Assembly: GCA_014381945.1 (NCBI GenBank)
Contig: JACNKQ010000042.1
Span: 1 to 36,950 of the forward strand
Reading direction: 5' to 3'
Length of the DNA stretch: 36,950 bases
Origin: Actinomycetota bacterium
Lineage (GTDB): Bacteria > Actinomycetota > Acidimicrobiia > Acidimicrobiales > MedAcidi-G1
A program made the translations under genes and the position numbers. Below, piece after piece: positions 8,792 through 17,933 of this stretch. The notes beneath the pieces were generated by a model. That model made no database searches. It saw nothing but the letters and a program-made list of their open reading frames with translations, and was not told the DNA's origin. Within the stretch, counting starts at the first letter, position 1. Every line of letters begins with the position of its first letter.

Positions 8792-9409
8792 ATGTCACGC
8801 TATACCGGCCCCCGGGCGCGGATCTCCCGTCGCCTCGGCACGAACATCTTCGGCACCAAGGGCGAGACCATCGCCCTCGACAAGCGCCCGTACCCACCGG
8901 GCGAGCACGGCCGCACCCGTCGCCGCCCCAACCAGTCCGAGTACCTCGTGCAACTCCAGGAGAAGCAGAAGGCCCGCTTCTCCTACGGCCTGACCGAGAA
9001 GCAGTTCCGCCGCATCTACGATGAGGCGAACCGACGCGAAGGCGTCACGGGCGAGAACATGCTGCGCTTCCTCGAGCTACGCCTCGACAACGTCGTCTAC
9101 CGCGCCGGCCTGGCGGCAACCCGTCCCCAGGCCCGCCAGATGGTCAACCACGGCCACTTCGACGTCAACGGTCGCCGGGTGGACATTCCCAGCTTCCGGG
9201 TCCGCCAGGGCGACGTCGTCAGCCTCCGCCCCAAGGCCCGGGACATGGTCATCGTCCGGTGGAACATCGACGTCCTCGACAGGCAGGCACCGGCCTGGCT
9301 GGATGTGGGCGGCGACGGCTTCGAGGTCACCGTCAGGGAACTCCCCGTACGCGATCAGATCGATATCCCGGTGCGCGAGCACCTCATCGTCGAGCTCTAC
9401 AGCAAGTAG
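8792..9409 (+). CDS. rpsD: 30S ribosomal protein S4
   Basis: S4 (205 residues) nucleates 16S rRNA folding and represses its operon in E. coli. The start [40 protein letters not shown] and the S4 RNA-binding domain [19 protein letters not shown] are evident. No cysteine occurs, so it is the zinc-free type, in contrast to S14 and L36 in this same operon, which keep their zinc ligands. It starts one base after rpsK. Confidence 0.97.
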   Translation: MSRYTGPRARISRRLGTNIFGTKGETIALDKRPYPPGEHGRTRRRPNQSEYLVQLQEKQKARFSYGLTEKQFRRIYDEANRREGVTGENMLRFLELRLDNVVYRAGLAATRPQARQMVNHGHFDVNGRRVDIPSFRVRQGDVVSLRPKARDMVIVRWNIDVLDRQAPAWLDVGGDGFEVTVRELPVRDQIDIPVREHLIVELYSK

Positions 9410-9451
9410 CCCGGCCCACCAGGGTCAATCCCCGTATCAAGAGAGAGAAGC

Positions 9452-10390
9452 ATGCTGGTTATTCAGCGTCCCACCGTCGAGGCGATCGACGAGGCACAGG
9501 TCAACACCCAACAGTTCGCTGTGGGTCCACTCGAGCCGGGATTCGGCTCCACGCTCGGTAACTCACTGCGGCGCACTCTGCTGTCGTCTGTTCCCGGTGC
9601 GGCCATCACCCAGGTCCGCTTCGAGGGCGCCGACCACGAGTTCGGCACCCTGGACGGCGTCGTCGAGGACATCACCGACATGATCCTCGCACTCAAGGAC
9701 ATCGTGGTCAGGAGCCACAGCGACGAGGCCGTCACCGTTCGCCTCGAGGTCACCGGCCCTGCCGAGGCCACCGCCGGCGACCTGTCACCCCACGCCGACA
9801 TCGAGGTCCTGAACCCCGATCTGCACCTGGCGACACTCAACAAGGGTGGCCGCCTTGCGGCCGAGGTCACCATCGAGCGGGGCCGGGGCTTCATGTCCTC
9901 CAACCGTTCGACTGTCGACGGCCCGATCGGCGTGATCCCGGTCGACGCCCTGTTCTCGCCGGTTCGCCGTGTGGCGTTCGACATCGAGGCCACCCAGGTC
10001 GACCAGTCGACCGACTACGACCGGTTGATCCTCACGATCGAGACCGACGGTTCGCAGACACCCCGTGATGCCCTGGCCTCTGCGGGTGGCACCCTCCGGG
10101 CGCTGGTGCAGCTCGTCGAGGAGATGAGCGACGAGCCACAGGGCCTGGCACTCGGCGAAGTAGGCCCTGTCGGCGGCGAGTCCCCCGACATGGAGTTGCC
10201 GATCGAGGACCTCGACCTCTCCGAGCGTCCACGCAACTGCCTCAAGCGGGCCCAGGTCGACACCGTCGGCCAACTCCTGGAACGCACCGAGGACGACCTG
10301 CTCGCCATCACCAACTTCGGCCAGAAGTCCCTCGACGAGGTGCTCGAGAAGCTCGACGAGCGCGGGCTCGTCCTGAGGGTGCGGGACTGA
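9452..10390 (+). CDS. rpoA: DNA-directed RNA polymerase subunit alpha
   Basis: The alpha subunit (312 residues) dimerises to start assembly of RNA polymerase. The N-terminal domain has [20 protein letters not shown] and [14 protein letters not shown]; residues about 240-312 form the C-terminal domain that binds UP elements and activators, with [20 protein letters not shown] and [20 protein letters not shown] purine-rich AGAGAGAGAAG ribosome binding region precedes the ATG. It follows rpsD by 42 bases, the usual alpha-operon order. Confidence 0.97.
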   Translation: MLVIQRPTVEAIDEAQVNTQQFAVGPLEPGFGSTLGNSLRRTLLSSVPGAAITQVRFEGADHEFGTLDGVVEDITDMILALKDIVVRSHSDEAVTVRLEVTGPAEATAGDLSPHADIEVLNPDLHLATLNKGGRLAAEVTIERGRGFMSSNRSTVDGPIGVIPVDALFSPVRRVAFDIEATQVDQSTDYDRLILTIETDGSQTPRDALASAGGTLRALVQLVEEMSDEPQGLALGEVGPVGGESPDMELPIEDLDLSERPRNCLKRAQVDTVGQLLERTEDDLLAITNFGQKSLDEVLEKLDERGLVLRVRD

Positions 10391-10394
10391 CGCC

Positions 10395-10748
10395 ATGTTC
10401 GCCACCCCGAGGAAGGGCCGCCGCCTCGGCGGAAGTTCGGCCCACCAGAAGTCGATGCTGGCGAACCTGGTGGCATCGCTGATCGCAGCCGAGGCCATCA
10501 CGACAACCGAGGCCAAGGCCAAGGCGCTCCGGCCGGTTGCCGAAAAGGTCATCACCAAGGCGAAAAAGGGTGGCCTCCACAACCACCGCCAGGTGGTGTC
10601 TTTCCTGCGCGACAAGGAGATGGCCGCCAAGCTGTTCGAGGAGATCGGCCCGCGCTACGCCGACCGTCCGGGCGGCTACACCCGCATCCTCAAGGTCGGC
10701 CCCCGCCCCGGCGACAACGCCCCGATGGCCCGCATCGAGCTGGTCTGA
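10395..10748 (+). CDS. rplQ: 50S ribosomal protein L17
   Basis: L17 (117 residues) lies near the exit tunnel. The usual start is MRHxKxGRxLGR...; here it is [20 protein letters not shown], followed by [20 protein letters not shown] and the end [20 protein letters not shown]. The first residues differ from the common MRH start. It follows rpoA by 4 bases and precedes truA by 11. Confidence 0.95.
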   Translation: MFATPRKGRRLGGSSAHQKSMLANLVASLIAAEAITTTEAKAKALRPVAEKVITKAKKGGLHNHRQVVSFLRDKEMAAKLFEEIGPRYADRPGGYTRILKVGPRPGDNAPMARIELV

Positions 10749-10759
10749 CCACTTCCGGC

Positions 10760-11521
10760 ATGAGGGTCCGGGCGACCGTCGCCTACGACGGGGGCCCCTT
10801 CCACGGCTTCGCTGTCAACCTCGACATCCGAAGTGTGGCCGGCGACCTCAACGACGCCCTGTCCCGAATCGTCGGGACCGACGTCGTCGTCACCTGCGCC
10901 GGGCGTACGGATCGGGGCGTACATGCCGTCGGCCAGGTCATCAGCTTCGATGTTCCGAACGACACCGACCTCGACAGGGTACGTCGGTCGGTCAACGGCC
11001 TCTGCGGCCCCTCGGTGGCCATCAGGGACCTCGAGCGGACCGACGACGACTTCGATGCCCGGTTTGGAGCAACCGGCCGGACCTACCGCTACCGGGTGCT
11101 CAACCGCCGGGACCCCGATCCGTTCCTGGCCTCCACGGCCTGGCACGTCACCGACCCGCTCGACGTGTCCGCCATGCAGTCGGCGGCCGACCATCTCGTC
11201 GGCGAACACGACTTCACGTCATTTTGCAAGCGCAGGAAGGTGGCTCCCGGAACCGTCGAGCCGACCCTCGTTCGCCGGATCGAGTCCGCGGAGTGGCGGA
11301 GACCCGACGACGAGGGCCTGCTCGAGTTCGTCATCGCCGGCCGGGCGTTCTGCCATCAGATGGTCCGGTCGATTGTCGGGACGCTGGTGGAGGTCGGCCG
11401 GGGGCTCCGTCCTGCCGCCGATCTCCCCGTCGTCCTCGCAGCCAAGGATCGCCGTGCGGCCGCCAGCCCGGCGCCTCCCCGTGGCCTCGTGCTCTGGTCG
11501 GTGCGTTACCCGGATGCATGA
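10760..11521 (+). CDS. truA: tRNA pseudouridine(38-40) synthase TruA
   Basis: TruA converts uridines 38 to 40 of the tRNA anticodon arm to pseudouridine. The protein has 253 residues. The catalytic Asp is in CAGRTDRGVHAVGQV (about residue 52), and AYDGGPFHGFAVN, RTYRYRVLNRRDPDPF and FCHQMVRSIVGTLVEVGRG are family motifs. YDGGPFHGFAVN replaces the more common YDGTxFxGWQ. It is the last gene of the ribosomal superoperon; its stop is 11 bases before the repeat array. Confidence 0.96.
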   Translation: MRVRATVAYDGGPFHGFAVNLDIRSVAGDLNDALSRIVGTDVVVTCAGRTDRGVHAVGQVISFDVPNDTDLDRVRRSVNGLCGPSVAIRDLERTDDDFDARFGATGRTYRYRVLNRRDPDPFLASTAWHVTDPLDVSAMQSAADHLVGEHDFTSFCKRRKVAPGTVEPTLVRRIESAEWRRPDDEGLLEFVIAGRAFCHQMVRSIVGTLVEVGRGLRPAADLPVVLAAKDRRAAASPAPPRGLVLWSVRYPDA

Positions 11522-11532
11522 GGGCTTCGGTC

Positions 11533-11676
11533 CATTCGCTGTTGGGCCCATTCGCTGTTGGGCCCATTCGCTGTTGGGCCCATTCGCTGTTGGGCCCATT
11601 CGCTGTTGGGCCCATTCGCTGTTGGGCCCATTCGCTGTTGGGCCCATTCGCTGTTGGGTCCATGCGCTTTTGGGTT
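11533..11676 (+). repeat. 16-bp tandem repeat array, nine units
   Basis: The unit CATTCGCTGTTGGGCC occurs at 11533, 11549, 11565, 11581, 11597, 11613, 11629 and 11645; the eighth ends in TC, and a ninth, diverged copy lies at 11661-11676. Seven units are identical. Each junction forms the palindrome TGGGCCCA. Directly after the array, GGCCCAACGAGCG (11681-11693) resembles the reverse complement of a unit. The array fills most of the gap between truA and rplM, and lies just before a promoter-like sequence. Not CRISPR: no spacers. Confidence 0.97.
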
Positions 11677-11703
11677 GCCGGGCCCAACGAGCGGCCGTAG
11701 CCT
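11675..11703 (+). promoter_or_regulatory. Putative rplM-rpsI promoter
   Basis: TTGCCG (11675-11680) and TAGCCT (11698-11703) are separated by 17 bases, with the -10 fitting TAnnnT. It lies immediately downstream of the repeat array, and part of the inverted repeat-like copy falls in the spacer. A transcript from here would have a leader of about 79 bases before rplM. The remaining gap to 11788 holds only the rplM ribosome binding site. Confidence 0.45.
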
Positions 11704-11788
11704 TGCCCTCTGGCCGTACGGCCATGGCGGCTCCGGTCATTTCATCGACCGTAGGGCCGCCCCAGCAGAGTTGTCGAAGAGGTACCCC

Positions 11789-12241
11789 GTGTCCACCTAC
11801 ACCCCCAGGGCCAGCGAGATCGAGCGTGCCTGGCACGTCGTCGACGCCGAAGGCCTCATCCTCGGTCGCATGGCCACCGAGGTGGCCTCCATCCTGCGCG
11901 GCAAGCACAAGCCGACCTTCACACCCCATATGGACACCGGGGACCACGTCGTAATCGTAAACGCCGACAAGGTCGTGCTGACCGGGGCCAAGGCCACCGA
12001 CAAGATGGTCTACGACCACTCCGGCTATCCGGGCGGCCTCAGGTCCCGTACCTTCGGCGGCCTGCTCTCAGATCGCTCCGACGAGGCCGTGCGCCGCACC
12101 ATTCGGGGCATGCTTCCGAAGAACCGACTTGGTCGGCAGATGATCACCAAGCTCAAGGTCTACCGTGGCCCGGAGCACCCCCACGAGGCCCAGCAGCCCC
12201 AGCCGCTCGAGATCGAGCATGCCCGGGCCCGCACCTCGTGA
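11789..12241 (+). CDS. rplM: 50S ribosomal protein L13
   Basis: L13 (150 residues) is an early-assembly protein of the 50S subunit. [36 protein letters not shown] and [19 protein letters not shown] are family blocks. The start is GTG 11789, giving [20 protein letters not shown], with a GAAGAGG ribosome binding site 6 bases upstream. The frame stays open upstream into the repeat array, but that part does not resemble L13. It forms the usual pair with rpsI. Confidence 0.97.
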   Translation: MSTYTPRASEIERAWHVVDAEGLILGRMATEVASILRGKHKPTFTPHMDTGDHVVIVNADKVVLTGAKATDKMVYDHSGYPGGLRSRTFGGLLSDRSDEAVRRTIRGMLPKNRLGRQMITKLKVYRGPEHPHEAQQPQPLEIEHARARTS

Positions 12242-12269
12242 TCGAGCAAGGCTGAGCGAGGAACCCACG

Positions 12270-12668
12270 ATGCCGCACCCCCTCATCCAGAGCACCGGTC
12301 GCCGCAAGGCCGCAGTCGCCCGCGTGCGCCTGCGTCCCGTCGACGGTGTCTCCAGCATCACGATCAACGGTCGTGCCGCTGACGACTTCTTCCCTTCCGA
12401 GTCCCACCGCCTGGTCTTCCTCGAACCACTCCGGGTGACGGGCACCGAGGGCGCCTACGACATCGACGCCACCGTCCACGGCGGCGGCGCCGCCGGCCAG
12501 GCCGGAGCGCTCCGCCTCGGCATCGCCCGCGCACTCGAGGCCCTCGAGCCCGAGCGGCGGGACGTCCTGAAGCGGGCCGGACTCCTGACGCGTGACGATC
12601 GCAAGAAGGAGTCCAAGAAGTACGGCCTCAAGAAGGCCCGCAAGGCACCGCAGTACAGCAAGCGCTAA
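12270..12668 (+). CDS. rpsI: 30S ribosomal protein S9
   Basis: S9 (132 residues) has a C-terminal tail that reaches the P-site tRNA; the tail [12 protein letters not shown] is intact. [39 protein letters not shown] and the penultimate helix are clear. A GCGAGGAA ribosome binding site lies before ATG 12270. It follows rplM by 28 bases and precedes glmM by 44. Confidence 0.97.
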   Translation: MPHPLIQSTGRRKAAVARVRLRPVDGVSSITINGRAADDFFPSESHRLVFLEPLRVTGTEGAYDIDATVHGGGAAGQAGALRLGIARALEALEPERRDVLKRAGLLTRDDRKKESKKYGLKKARKAPQYSKR

Positions 12669-12712
12669 CGGCGGTCGGCGACCTGTACCGGGTGGCCCGG
12701 ACCCACTGCCCC

Positions 12713-14047
12713 ATGTCCCTCCGCTTCGGCACCGACGGCGTTCGAGCCAGGGCCGACACCGTGCTCACCGAATCGGTCGTGCGCGCCCTCGGGCGAGCCG
12801 CCGCCGGCCACCTGGGTTCCCACGAGGTCGCCATCGGCCACGACACCCGGGCCTCCGGTGAGGCGCTGGCCCGTTCGTTGGCCGAGGGTTTCCTCGAGGG
12901 TGGTGTAGGGGTACGGCACCTGGGCATGGTTCCCACGCCTGCTGTCGCCCACGCTGCGGCGACAGACGGGATCGCCGGTGCGGTCGTCTCCGCCTCGCAC
13001 AACCCCTGGACCGACAACGGCGTGAAGCTGTTCTCCGTGGGGGGTCACAAGCTCGACGATTCAGCACAGGTCGAACTCCAGGCCAGTTGGGACGAGACCC
13101 CGGAACTCGAGGCCACGGGCCGGGCGGTGCCCGACATCGAGTCCGACGACCGCTGGGCCGAGGCGGTCGCCGCTTCGGTCGAATCCGGTGCCCTGGACGG
13201 ACTCACCCTTGTCGTCGACTGCGCCAACGGTGCCATGTCGGCCGTCGCCCCCACCGTTTTCGAACGCCTGGGTGCAGGCGTCATCGTGCTCAACGCCGCT
13301 CCCGACGGCTGCAACATCAACAGGGGTTGCGGATCGATGCATCCGGAGGGCCTGCAGCGTGCAGTGTCCGACACCGGGGCCGATGCCGGGCTGGCGTTCG
13401 ACGGCGATGGCGACCGGGTCGTCGCAGTCGGTGCCGACGGTGCCCTGCTCGACGGCGACCACCTTCTGGCCGCCTGCGGAATCGACCTCCACGAGCGGGG
13501 CCTCCTGACCGGCGACACCGTTGTCGGGACGGTCATGGCGAATCTCGGCCTGCGCCGAGCCCTCGACGCAGCCGGCATCGCCTTCCACGAGACCGCCGTG
13601 GGCGACCGCTACGTCCTCGAGGCTCTCGAGTCGAACGGTTGGACACTGGGTGGAGAGCAGTCCGGCCATGTGATCTTCCGCCACCTCGCAACAACGGGCG
13701 ATGGCCTCCTCGCCGGCATCCAGGCCCTCGATGCCGCCCGACGCCGAGGTCTGGACCTCGGAGCGTGGACAACAGGCCTGGTGGTCAAGGCACCCCAGGT
13801 CCTGCGTGCCGTGACCGTTGCCGGAACCGGTGAGGCAGTGGTCGCAGCGATGGTCGAAGACATCGCCAGGGCCTCCGACCTGTTGGGCGACGAGGGCCGG
13901 GTCGTGGTACGGCCCTCCGGGACCGAATCGGTCGTCCGGGTCATGGTCGAGGCGCTCGATGCCGACCTGGCGCACCGCCTGACCGACGAACTCTGTGAGT
14001 CTGCGCAACGGATCGCCGACCGGAGCGCCGACTCGACGCAGGGGTGA
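12713..14047 (+). CDS. glmM: Phosphoglucosamine mutase
   Basis: GlmM converts glucosamine-6-phosphate to glucosamine-1-phosphate on the way to UDP-GlcNAc for the cell wall. The 444-residue protein has the start MSLRFGTDGVRA, the phosphoserine loop VVSASHNPWTDNGVKLF, the Mg-binding loop FDGDGDRVVAVG, the sugar loop GGEQSGHVIFR and the phosphate-binding VRPSGTESVVRVM. ATG 12713 is preferred because the family begins directly before FGTDG; GTG 12692 would add seven residues. It is directly followed by the glmS-like gene, the enzyme just before it in the pathway. Confidence 0.95.
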   Translation: MSLRFGTDGVRARADTVLTESVVRALGRAAAGHLGSHEVAIGHDTRASGEALARSLAEGFLEGGVGVRHLGMVPTPAVAHAAATDGIAGAVVSASHNPWTDNGVKLFSVGGHKLDDSAQVELQASWDETPELEATGRAVPDIESDDRWAEAVAASVESGALDGLTLVVDCANGAMSAVAPTVFERLGAGVIVLNAAPDGCNINRGCGSMHPEGLQRAVSDTGADAGLAFDGDGDRVVAVGADGALLDGDHLLAACGIDLHERGLLTGDTVVGTVMANLGLRRALDAAGIAFHETAVGDRYVLEALESNGWTLGGEQSGHVIFRHLATTGDGLLAGIQALDAARRRGLDLGAWTTGLVVKAPQVLRAVTVAGTGEAVVAAMVEDIARASDLLGDEGRVVVRPSGTESVVRVMVEALDADLAHRLTDELCESAQRIADRSADSTQG

Positions 14048-14052
14048 CAGCG

Positions 14053-14058
14053 TAGAAT
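14053..14058 (+). promoter_or_regulatory. Putative -10 box upstream of the large glmS
   Basis: TAGAAT lies 57 bases before the ATG at 14115 and fits TAnnnT. No clear -35 box stands at the right spacing. It suggests that glmS can be transcribed separately from glmM. A GGAAGGA ribosome binding site lies at about 14098-14104. Confidence 0.35.
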
Positions 14059-14114
14059 CGACCTGAGGCGGCCAACCGGGTAGCCGGACGGCTGCGGGAA
14101 GGAATCAGGACACG

Positions 14115-17100
14115 ATGTGCGGCATCATCGCGGTGCTCCGACGCCCCGCCACCCGCTCGGCTCCCGATGCCGACGTCGTGATCGCCCCGATCCAACGGGC
14201 TCTGGACCTGCTCGACGCCGGCGACCCTGCCAGCCTCGCCGAGGCAGCCACCTGCCTGGAGGAGGTCGACTCCCTGTTGGGCGGCGCTCCCGGGCTCGAG
14301 TCCCTCCTGGGTCACGCCGGGCTGCTCGACGCCGTCGCCGACCGGATGTCGACGGCCCGGACGAGGTTCGCTTCCGTCGAGGCGGCCATCGGCGCCCGGG
14401 TCGGAGACCGGGAGGCGGGCAACGTCGCACTCGTCCGACTCCGGGACGCCGCATGGGCGATCTCAAACGACCGCCTGGGGGCTGCTCGTGGCGTCGCTGC
14501 CATCTCCTCGACGGCAGACCCGCCCAGCCGATCCGGAACGGCGGTCCTCCTGTCGATCCAGCAGGCGCTCAGCGCTCTTGATCGCCTCGAGGTGCGCGGC
14601 CGCGATTCCGCCGGACTCCAGGTCACCCTCTGGGACCATGGCCTCGACCTGGACGATCCTGCAATCGCCAACCTGCTGGCCCAGCGGACGTCCGACATGC
14701 TCCTTCGTTCTGGGAGCGCCCGGGTGCTTCCCGGTGGGGGCCTGGTCCTGATCGTCAAGACGGCAGCCGAAATCGGCGAGTTGGGCGACAACACATCGGT
14801 ACTGCGCCGAGCCCTGGTCGGCGACCACCTCCTGGCCCTCGGCCTCACCGGTGAGTCGGTCCGGGGGTCGGTACTCGGGCACACCAGGTGGGCCAGCTTC
14901 GGGATAATCGCCGAGGCCAACGCCCATCCGCTCGACTCGACCGGCAACGACGGCGACGCACCGGGCCACCTCGTGACGGCCGTTCAAAACGGCGACGTCG
15001 ACAACCACGCCGACCTGGCCGCCACCGAACGCCTCGAGGTGCCCGATGCCATCACGACCGATGCCAAGGTCGTGCCCCTCCTGTGTGCCAGCCACCTCGG
15101 CGACGGGTTGGCTCCCGATGAGGCGTTCCGTCGGACGGTCCAGGCCTTCGAGGGCTCGCTCGCCATCGCCGCATCGTTCGGCGAAGAACCCGATCGCCTC
15201 CAACTGTCACTCCGGGGCAGCGGCCAGGCCCTGTACATCGGCCTGTCCGAAGACGCCTTCGTGGTGGCCAGCGAACCGTACGGCGTGGTCGAACTCTCCA
15301 ACCGATACGTCCGCATGGACGGCGAGTCACCGGCCGAGGCAGGCAACCCGGCGACCTGTGGGCAGCTGATCGAGTTGGACGGTTCGGCGGCCGGCACGCT
15401 GGCCGGAATGCACCGACGGGCCTTCGACGGCCGCGACCTTCCGTGTACCGACGGCGACGTCGTCCAGGCCGACATCACCACCCGTGACATCGACCGGGGC
15501 GACCATCCCCACTACCTGCTGAAGGAGATCGGCGAGTCGCCCGAGTCCGTGCGGTCCACCCTGCGGGGCCGGCTCCTCGAGGACTCCGGCACGTTGAGCG
15601 TCTCGTTGGCGCCCGAGGTGATCTCCGACTCCCTACGAGCCGACCTGGCGTCAGGGCGCATCTCGAAGGTCATCGTCATCGGCCAGGGGACGGCGGCGAT
15701 TGCAGGCCAGGCGGTGACCGGTGCAATCGATGCCGAACTCGTGGCCACGGGGATCAACGTCTCTTCCCAGCCTGCCACGGAGCTCTCCGGATTCGGACTG
15801 CGTCCCGACATGGCCGACACTCTGGTCGTCGCCATCAGCCAGTCCGGGACGACCACCGACACCAACCGCACCGTAGACCTGGTCCGCTCCCGCGGCGGCC
15901 GGGTCCTGGCAATCGTCAACCGCCGCAACAGCGACCTGACCGATCGTGCCGACGGTGTGCTCTACACCTCCGACGGACGCGACGTGGAGATGAGCGTGGC
16001 CTCCACCAAGGCCTTCTACGCGCAGGCCGTGGCAGGCTTCCTGCTCGGTGCCGCCCTGGCCGATGCCGTGGGATCTGCGGGCGCTGCCGACCGTGCCGGC
16101 GTGCTTGCCGGACTGCGCACGTTGCCCGACGCCATGGAGGAGGTCTTCGCCGGTCGGGACTGGATCGCCGAACTGGCGACCCGACATGCACCCGGGCGCC
16201 GCTACTGGGCGGTGGTCGGCAACGGCGCCAACCTCATCGCCGCACGCGAGATCCGGATCAAGTTGTCGGAGCTCTGCTACAAGTCGATCGCCGCCGACGC
16301 CACCGAGGACAAGAAGCACATCGACCTCTCCTCGGAGCCGTTGATCCTCGTCTGCGCAACCGGGCTGTCGGGTTCGACCATCGACGACGTAGCCAAGGAG
16401 GTGGCGATCTACCGCGCCCACCAGGCGGCGCCCCTGGTGGTCACGGACTCCCCCCTGAGCTATGCCGAGGCCCTCGACGTCATCGAGGTGCCGGTGGTGC
16501 ACCCCCGACTGGCCTTTGTGTTGTCGACGATGGTCGGCCACCTGTTCGGGTACGAGGCCGCCCTGGCGATAGACGCCCAGGCCCGCCCGCTCCGGGAGGC
16601 CCATGCCGCCATCGAGCAGGCAGCCGCCGGCGAACTCGACGTGTTGCCGGAGGACCCCTCGGGCGATTCACTCGTCGATGCCGTGCGCCGGCGCATCCTG
16701 CCCTGCGCCGGCCGCTTCAACGACGAGCTCCGATCGGGACGCCTGAACGGGCACCTCGAGGCGGCAACGGCGGTACGCCTGGCATCGCTGTTCCGGTATG
16801 CCCTCGGCGACGTACCCCTCGAGTCGTACCAGCGCGAGTTCGGAAGGGTCGGCACACCCGCCCTGGTCCTCGACGACCTGGCCTCGGCCCTGACCGTCGC
16901 CATCGAAGAGCTCACCCGCCCTGTCGACGCCATCAAGCACCAGGCCAAGACCGTCACGGTGGGAATCTCACGGACCGACGAGACCCTCCTCGAGGCCCGA
17001 CTCACCCGGGCTGTGCTCGACGCCGGCACCCCCCGGGACGGACTCAGCTACCGGACCCTGCGCCTCCTCCTGGCCCTCGACCCGGCGGTCGCCGAGATAA

Positions 17101-17549
17101 CCGGATTCACCCGTTACCGGCTCGACGGCGTTGAAGGTTCGACACCGACTGCGGCGATCGTCGACCGCGGCGGGGTCTCGACGGGGATCCCCTCACGCAC
17201 TGAGCGCGACCCGGCGCTGCGGGGCACCAAGCACCGGGTGGCGGTCGACCGCGAGGTGCTCGTCACCCGGGGCGCCCGCGACGACCGCACGATCGTGCTC
17301 GTGCCCGAGGTAAAGGACGCCGAGGCCGTCGGGCTCACGCTGCTCCACGTCACGACCGTCGACCGGTTGCCACCGGACACCGTGCGCAACGTCCTCGAGG
17401 GCTACCACAACCGCTATGGCGAGATCAGCGACGCTGTCTGCGAGACCGAACCCTCGTTGCGCGACGACCTGCTGGCGGCGGTCCCGATCGAGGACCTCCT
17501 CATCGACGAGGTCGGCGCCATCGCCGACCGGTTGCGCAACAGGTCCTGA
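14115..17549 (+). CDS. glmS: Enlarged glutamine--fructose-6-phosphate aminotransferase (1144 residues)
   Basis: GlmS makes glucosamine-6-phosphate from fructose-6-phosphate and glutamine; family members usually have about 600 residues. Glutaminase half: nucleophile Cys2, RGRDSAG (161-167), Arg258-Trp259 in GHTRWA, Asn292-Gly293, Asp316. Isomerase half: HYLLKEIGESPE (466 on), SQSGTTTDT (575 on), STKAF (630-634), and Glu712, Lys716, Glu719, His735, which align by spacing with E. coli Glu481, Lys485, Glu488, His504. KTVTVG (945-950) matches the GlmS C-terminal tail with its active-site Lys603. Extra material: about 130 residues between Cys2 and RGRDSAG, about 110 between His735 and Lys945, and about 195 after the tail. 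The added parts have no domain I recognise. No other glmS lies in the window, so this is probably the cell's working enzyme. Confidence 0.9.
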   Translation: MCGIIAVLRRPATRSAPDADVVIAPIQRALDLLDAGDPASLAEAATCLEEVDSLLGGAPGLESLLGHAGLLDAVADRMSTARTRFASVEAAIGARVGDREAGNVALVRLRDAAWAISNDRLGAARGVAAISSTADPPSRSGTAVLLSIQQALSALDRLEVRGRDSAGLQVTLWDHGLDLDDPAIANLLAQRTSDMLLRSGSARVLPGGGLVLIVKTAAEIGELGDNTSVLRRALVGDHLLALGLTGESVRGSVLGHTRWASFGIIAEANAHPLDSTGNDGDAPGHLVTAVQNGDVDNHADLAATERLEVPDAITTDAKVVPLLCASHLGDGLAPDEAFRRTVQAFEGSLAIAASFGEEPDRLQLSLRGSGQALYIGLSEDAFVVASEPYGVVELSNRYVRMDGESPAEAGNPATCGQLIELDGSAAGTLAGMHRRAFDGRDLPCTDGDVVQADITTRDIDRGDHPHYLLKEIGESPESVRSTLRGRLLEDSGTLSVSLAPEVISDSLRADLASGRISKVIVIGQGTAAIAGQAVTGAIDAELVATGINVSSQPATELSGFGLRPDMADTLVVAISQSGTTTDTNRTVDLVRSRGGRVLAIVNRRNSDLTDRADGVLYTSDGRDVEMSVASTKAFYAQAVAGFLLGAALADAVGSAGAADRAGVLAGLRTLPDAMEEVFAGRDWIAELATRHAPGRRYWAVVGNGANLIAAREIRIKLSELCYKSIAADATEDKKHIDLSSEPLILVCATGLSGSTIDDVAKEVAIYRAHQAAPLVVTDSPLSYAEALDVIEVPVVHPRLAFVLSTMVGHLFGYEAALAIDAQARPLREAHAAIEQAAAGELDVLPEDPSGDSLVDAVRRRILPCAGRFNDELRSGRLNGHLEAATAVRLASLFRYALGDVPLESYQREFGRVGTPALVLDDLASALTVAIEELTRPVDAIKHQAKTVTVGISRTDETLLEARLTRAVLDAGTPRDGLSYRTLRLLLALDPAVAEITGFTRYRLDGVEGSTPTAAIVDRGGVSTGIPSRTERDPALRGTKHRVAVDREVLVTRGARDDRTIVLVPEVKDAEAVGLTLLHVTTVDRLPPDTVRNVLEGYHNRYGEISDAVCETEPSLRDDLLAAVPIEDLLIDEVGAIADRLRNRS

Positions 17550-17563
17550 GCAACGGGCCCCAG

Positions 17564-17929
17564 ATGATCGGTATCGGCACGGACCTCGTCGACATCGATC
17601 GCTTCCGTCGGTCGCTCGAGCGCACACCGGGACTGCGCAAGCGCCTGTTCCGTCCGGGCGAACGCGCCTATGCCGACCAGCGGAGCGATCCCGCCGAGCG
17701 TTATGCGAGTCGGTTCGCAGCCAAGGAGGCCGCCCTCAAGGCCCTCGGCCTCGGCCTCGGCGGCATGGCCATGTACGACATCGAGGTGGTCCGGGCCGGG
17801 TCGGGAGCCCCCTCGCTGCTGCTGCACGGCGAGGCTGCCGAGACGGCTGCTGCGGCCGGCGTAACCGGATGGCTGGTCACGATCTCACACACCGACACGG
17901 TGGCCCAGGCCGTGGTCGTGGCACGCTGA
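17564..17929 (+). CDS. acpS: Holo-[acyl-carrier-protein] synthase
   Basis: AcpS transfers 4'-phosphopantetheine from CoA to a serine of acyl carrier protein. The 121-residue length is typical. Mg-binding residues are Asp7 in GIGTDLVDIDRF and Glu55 in RFAAKEAALKALGLG; the end has VTISHTDTVAQAVVV. It follows glmS by 14 bases and precedes the NAD(P)HX repair gene by 4, an order also seen in other actinobacteria. Confidence 0.95.
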   Translation: MIGIGTDLVDIDRFRRSLERTPGLRKRLFRPGERAYADQRSDPAERYASRFAAKEAALKALGLGLGGMAMYDIEVVRAGSGAPSLLLHGEAAETAAAAGVTGWLVTISHTDTVAQAVVVAR

Positions 17930-17933
17930 GGGG

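Noticed and set aside
11533-11676. CRISPR array
   Set aside because: The 16-bp units follow each other with no spacers, and no cas gene is near.
10537-11700. Plus-strand frame overlapping rplQ, truA and the array
   Set aside because: It runs in a different frame from the clear TruA and L17 and has an Arg/Pro-rich composition typical of shadow frames.
11558-11788. N-terminal extension of L13 through the repeat array
   Set aside because: The frame is open by chance of composition; L13 homology and a good ribosome binding site start at 11789. The repeat is not a multiple of three.
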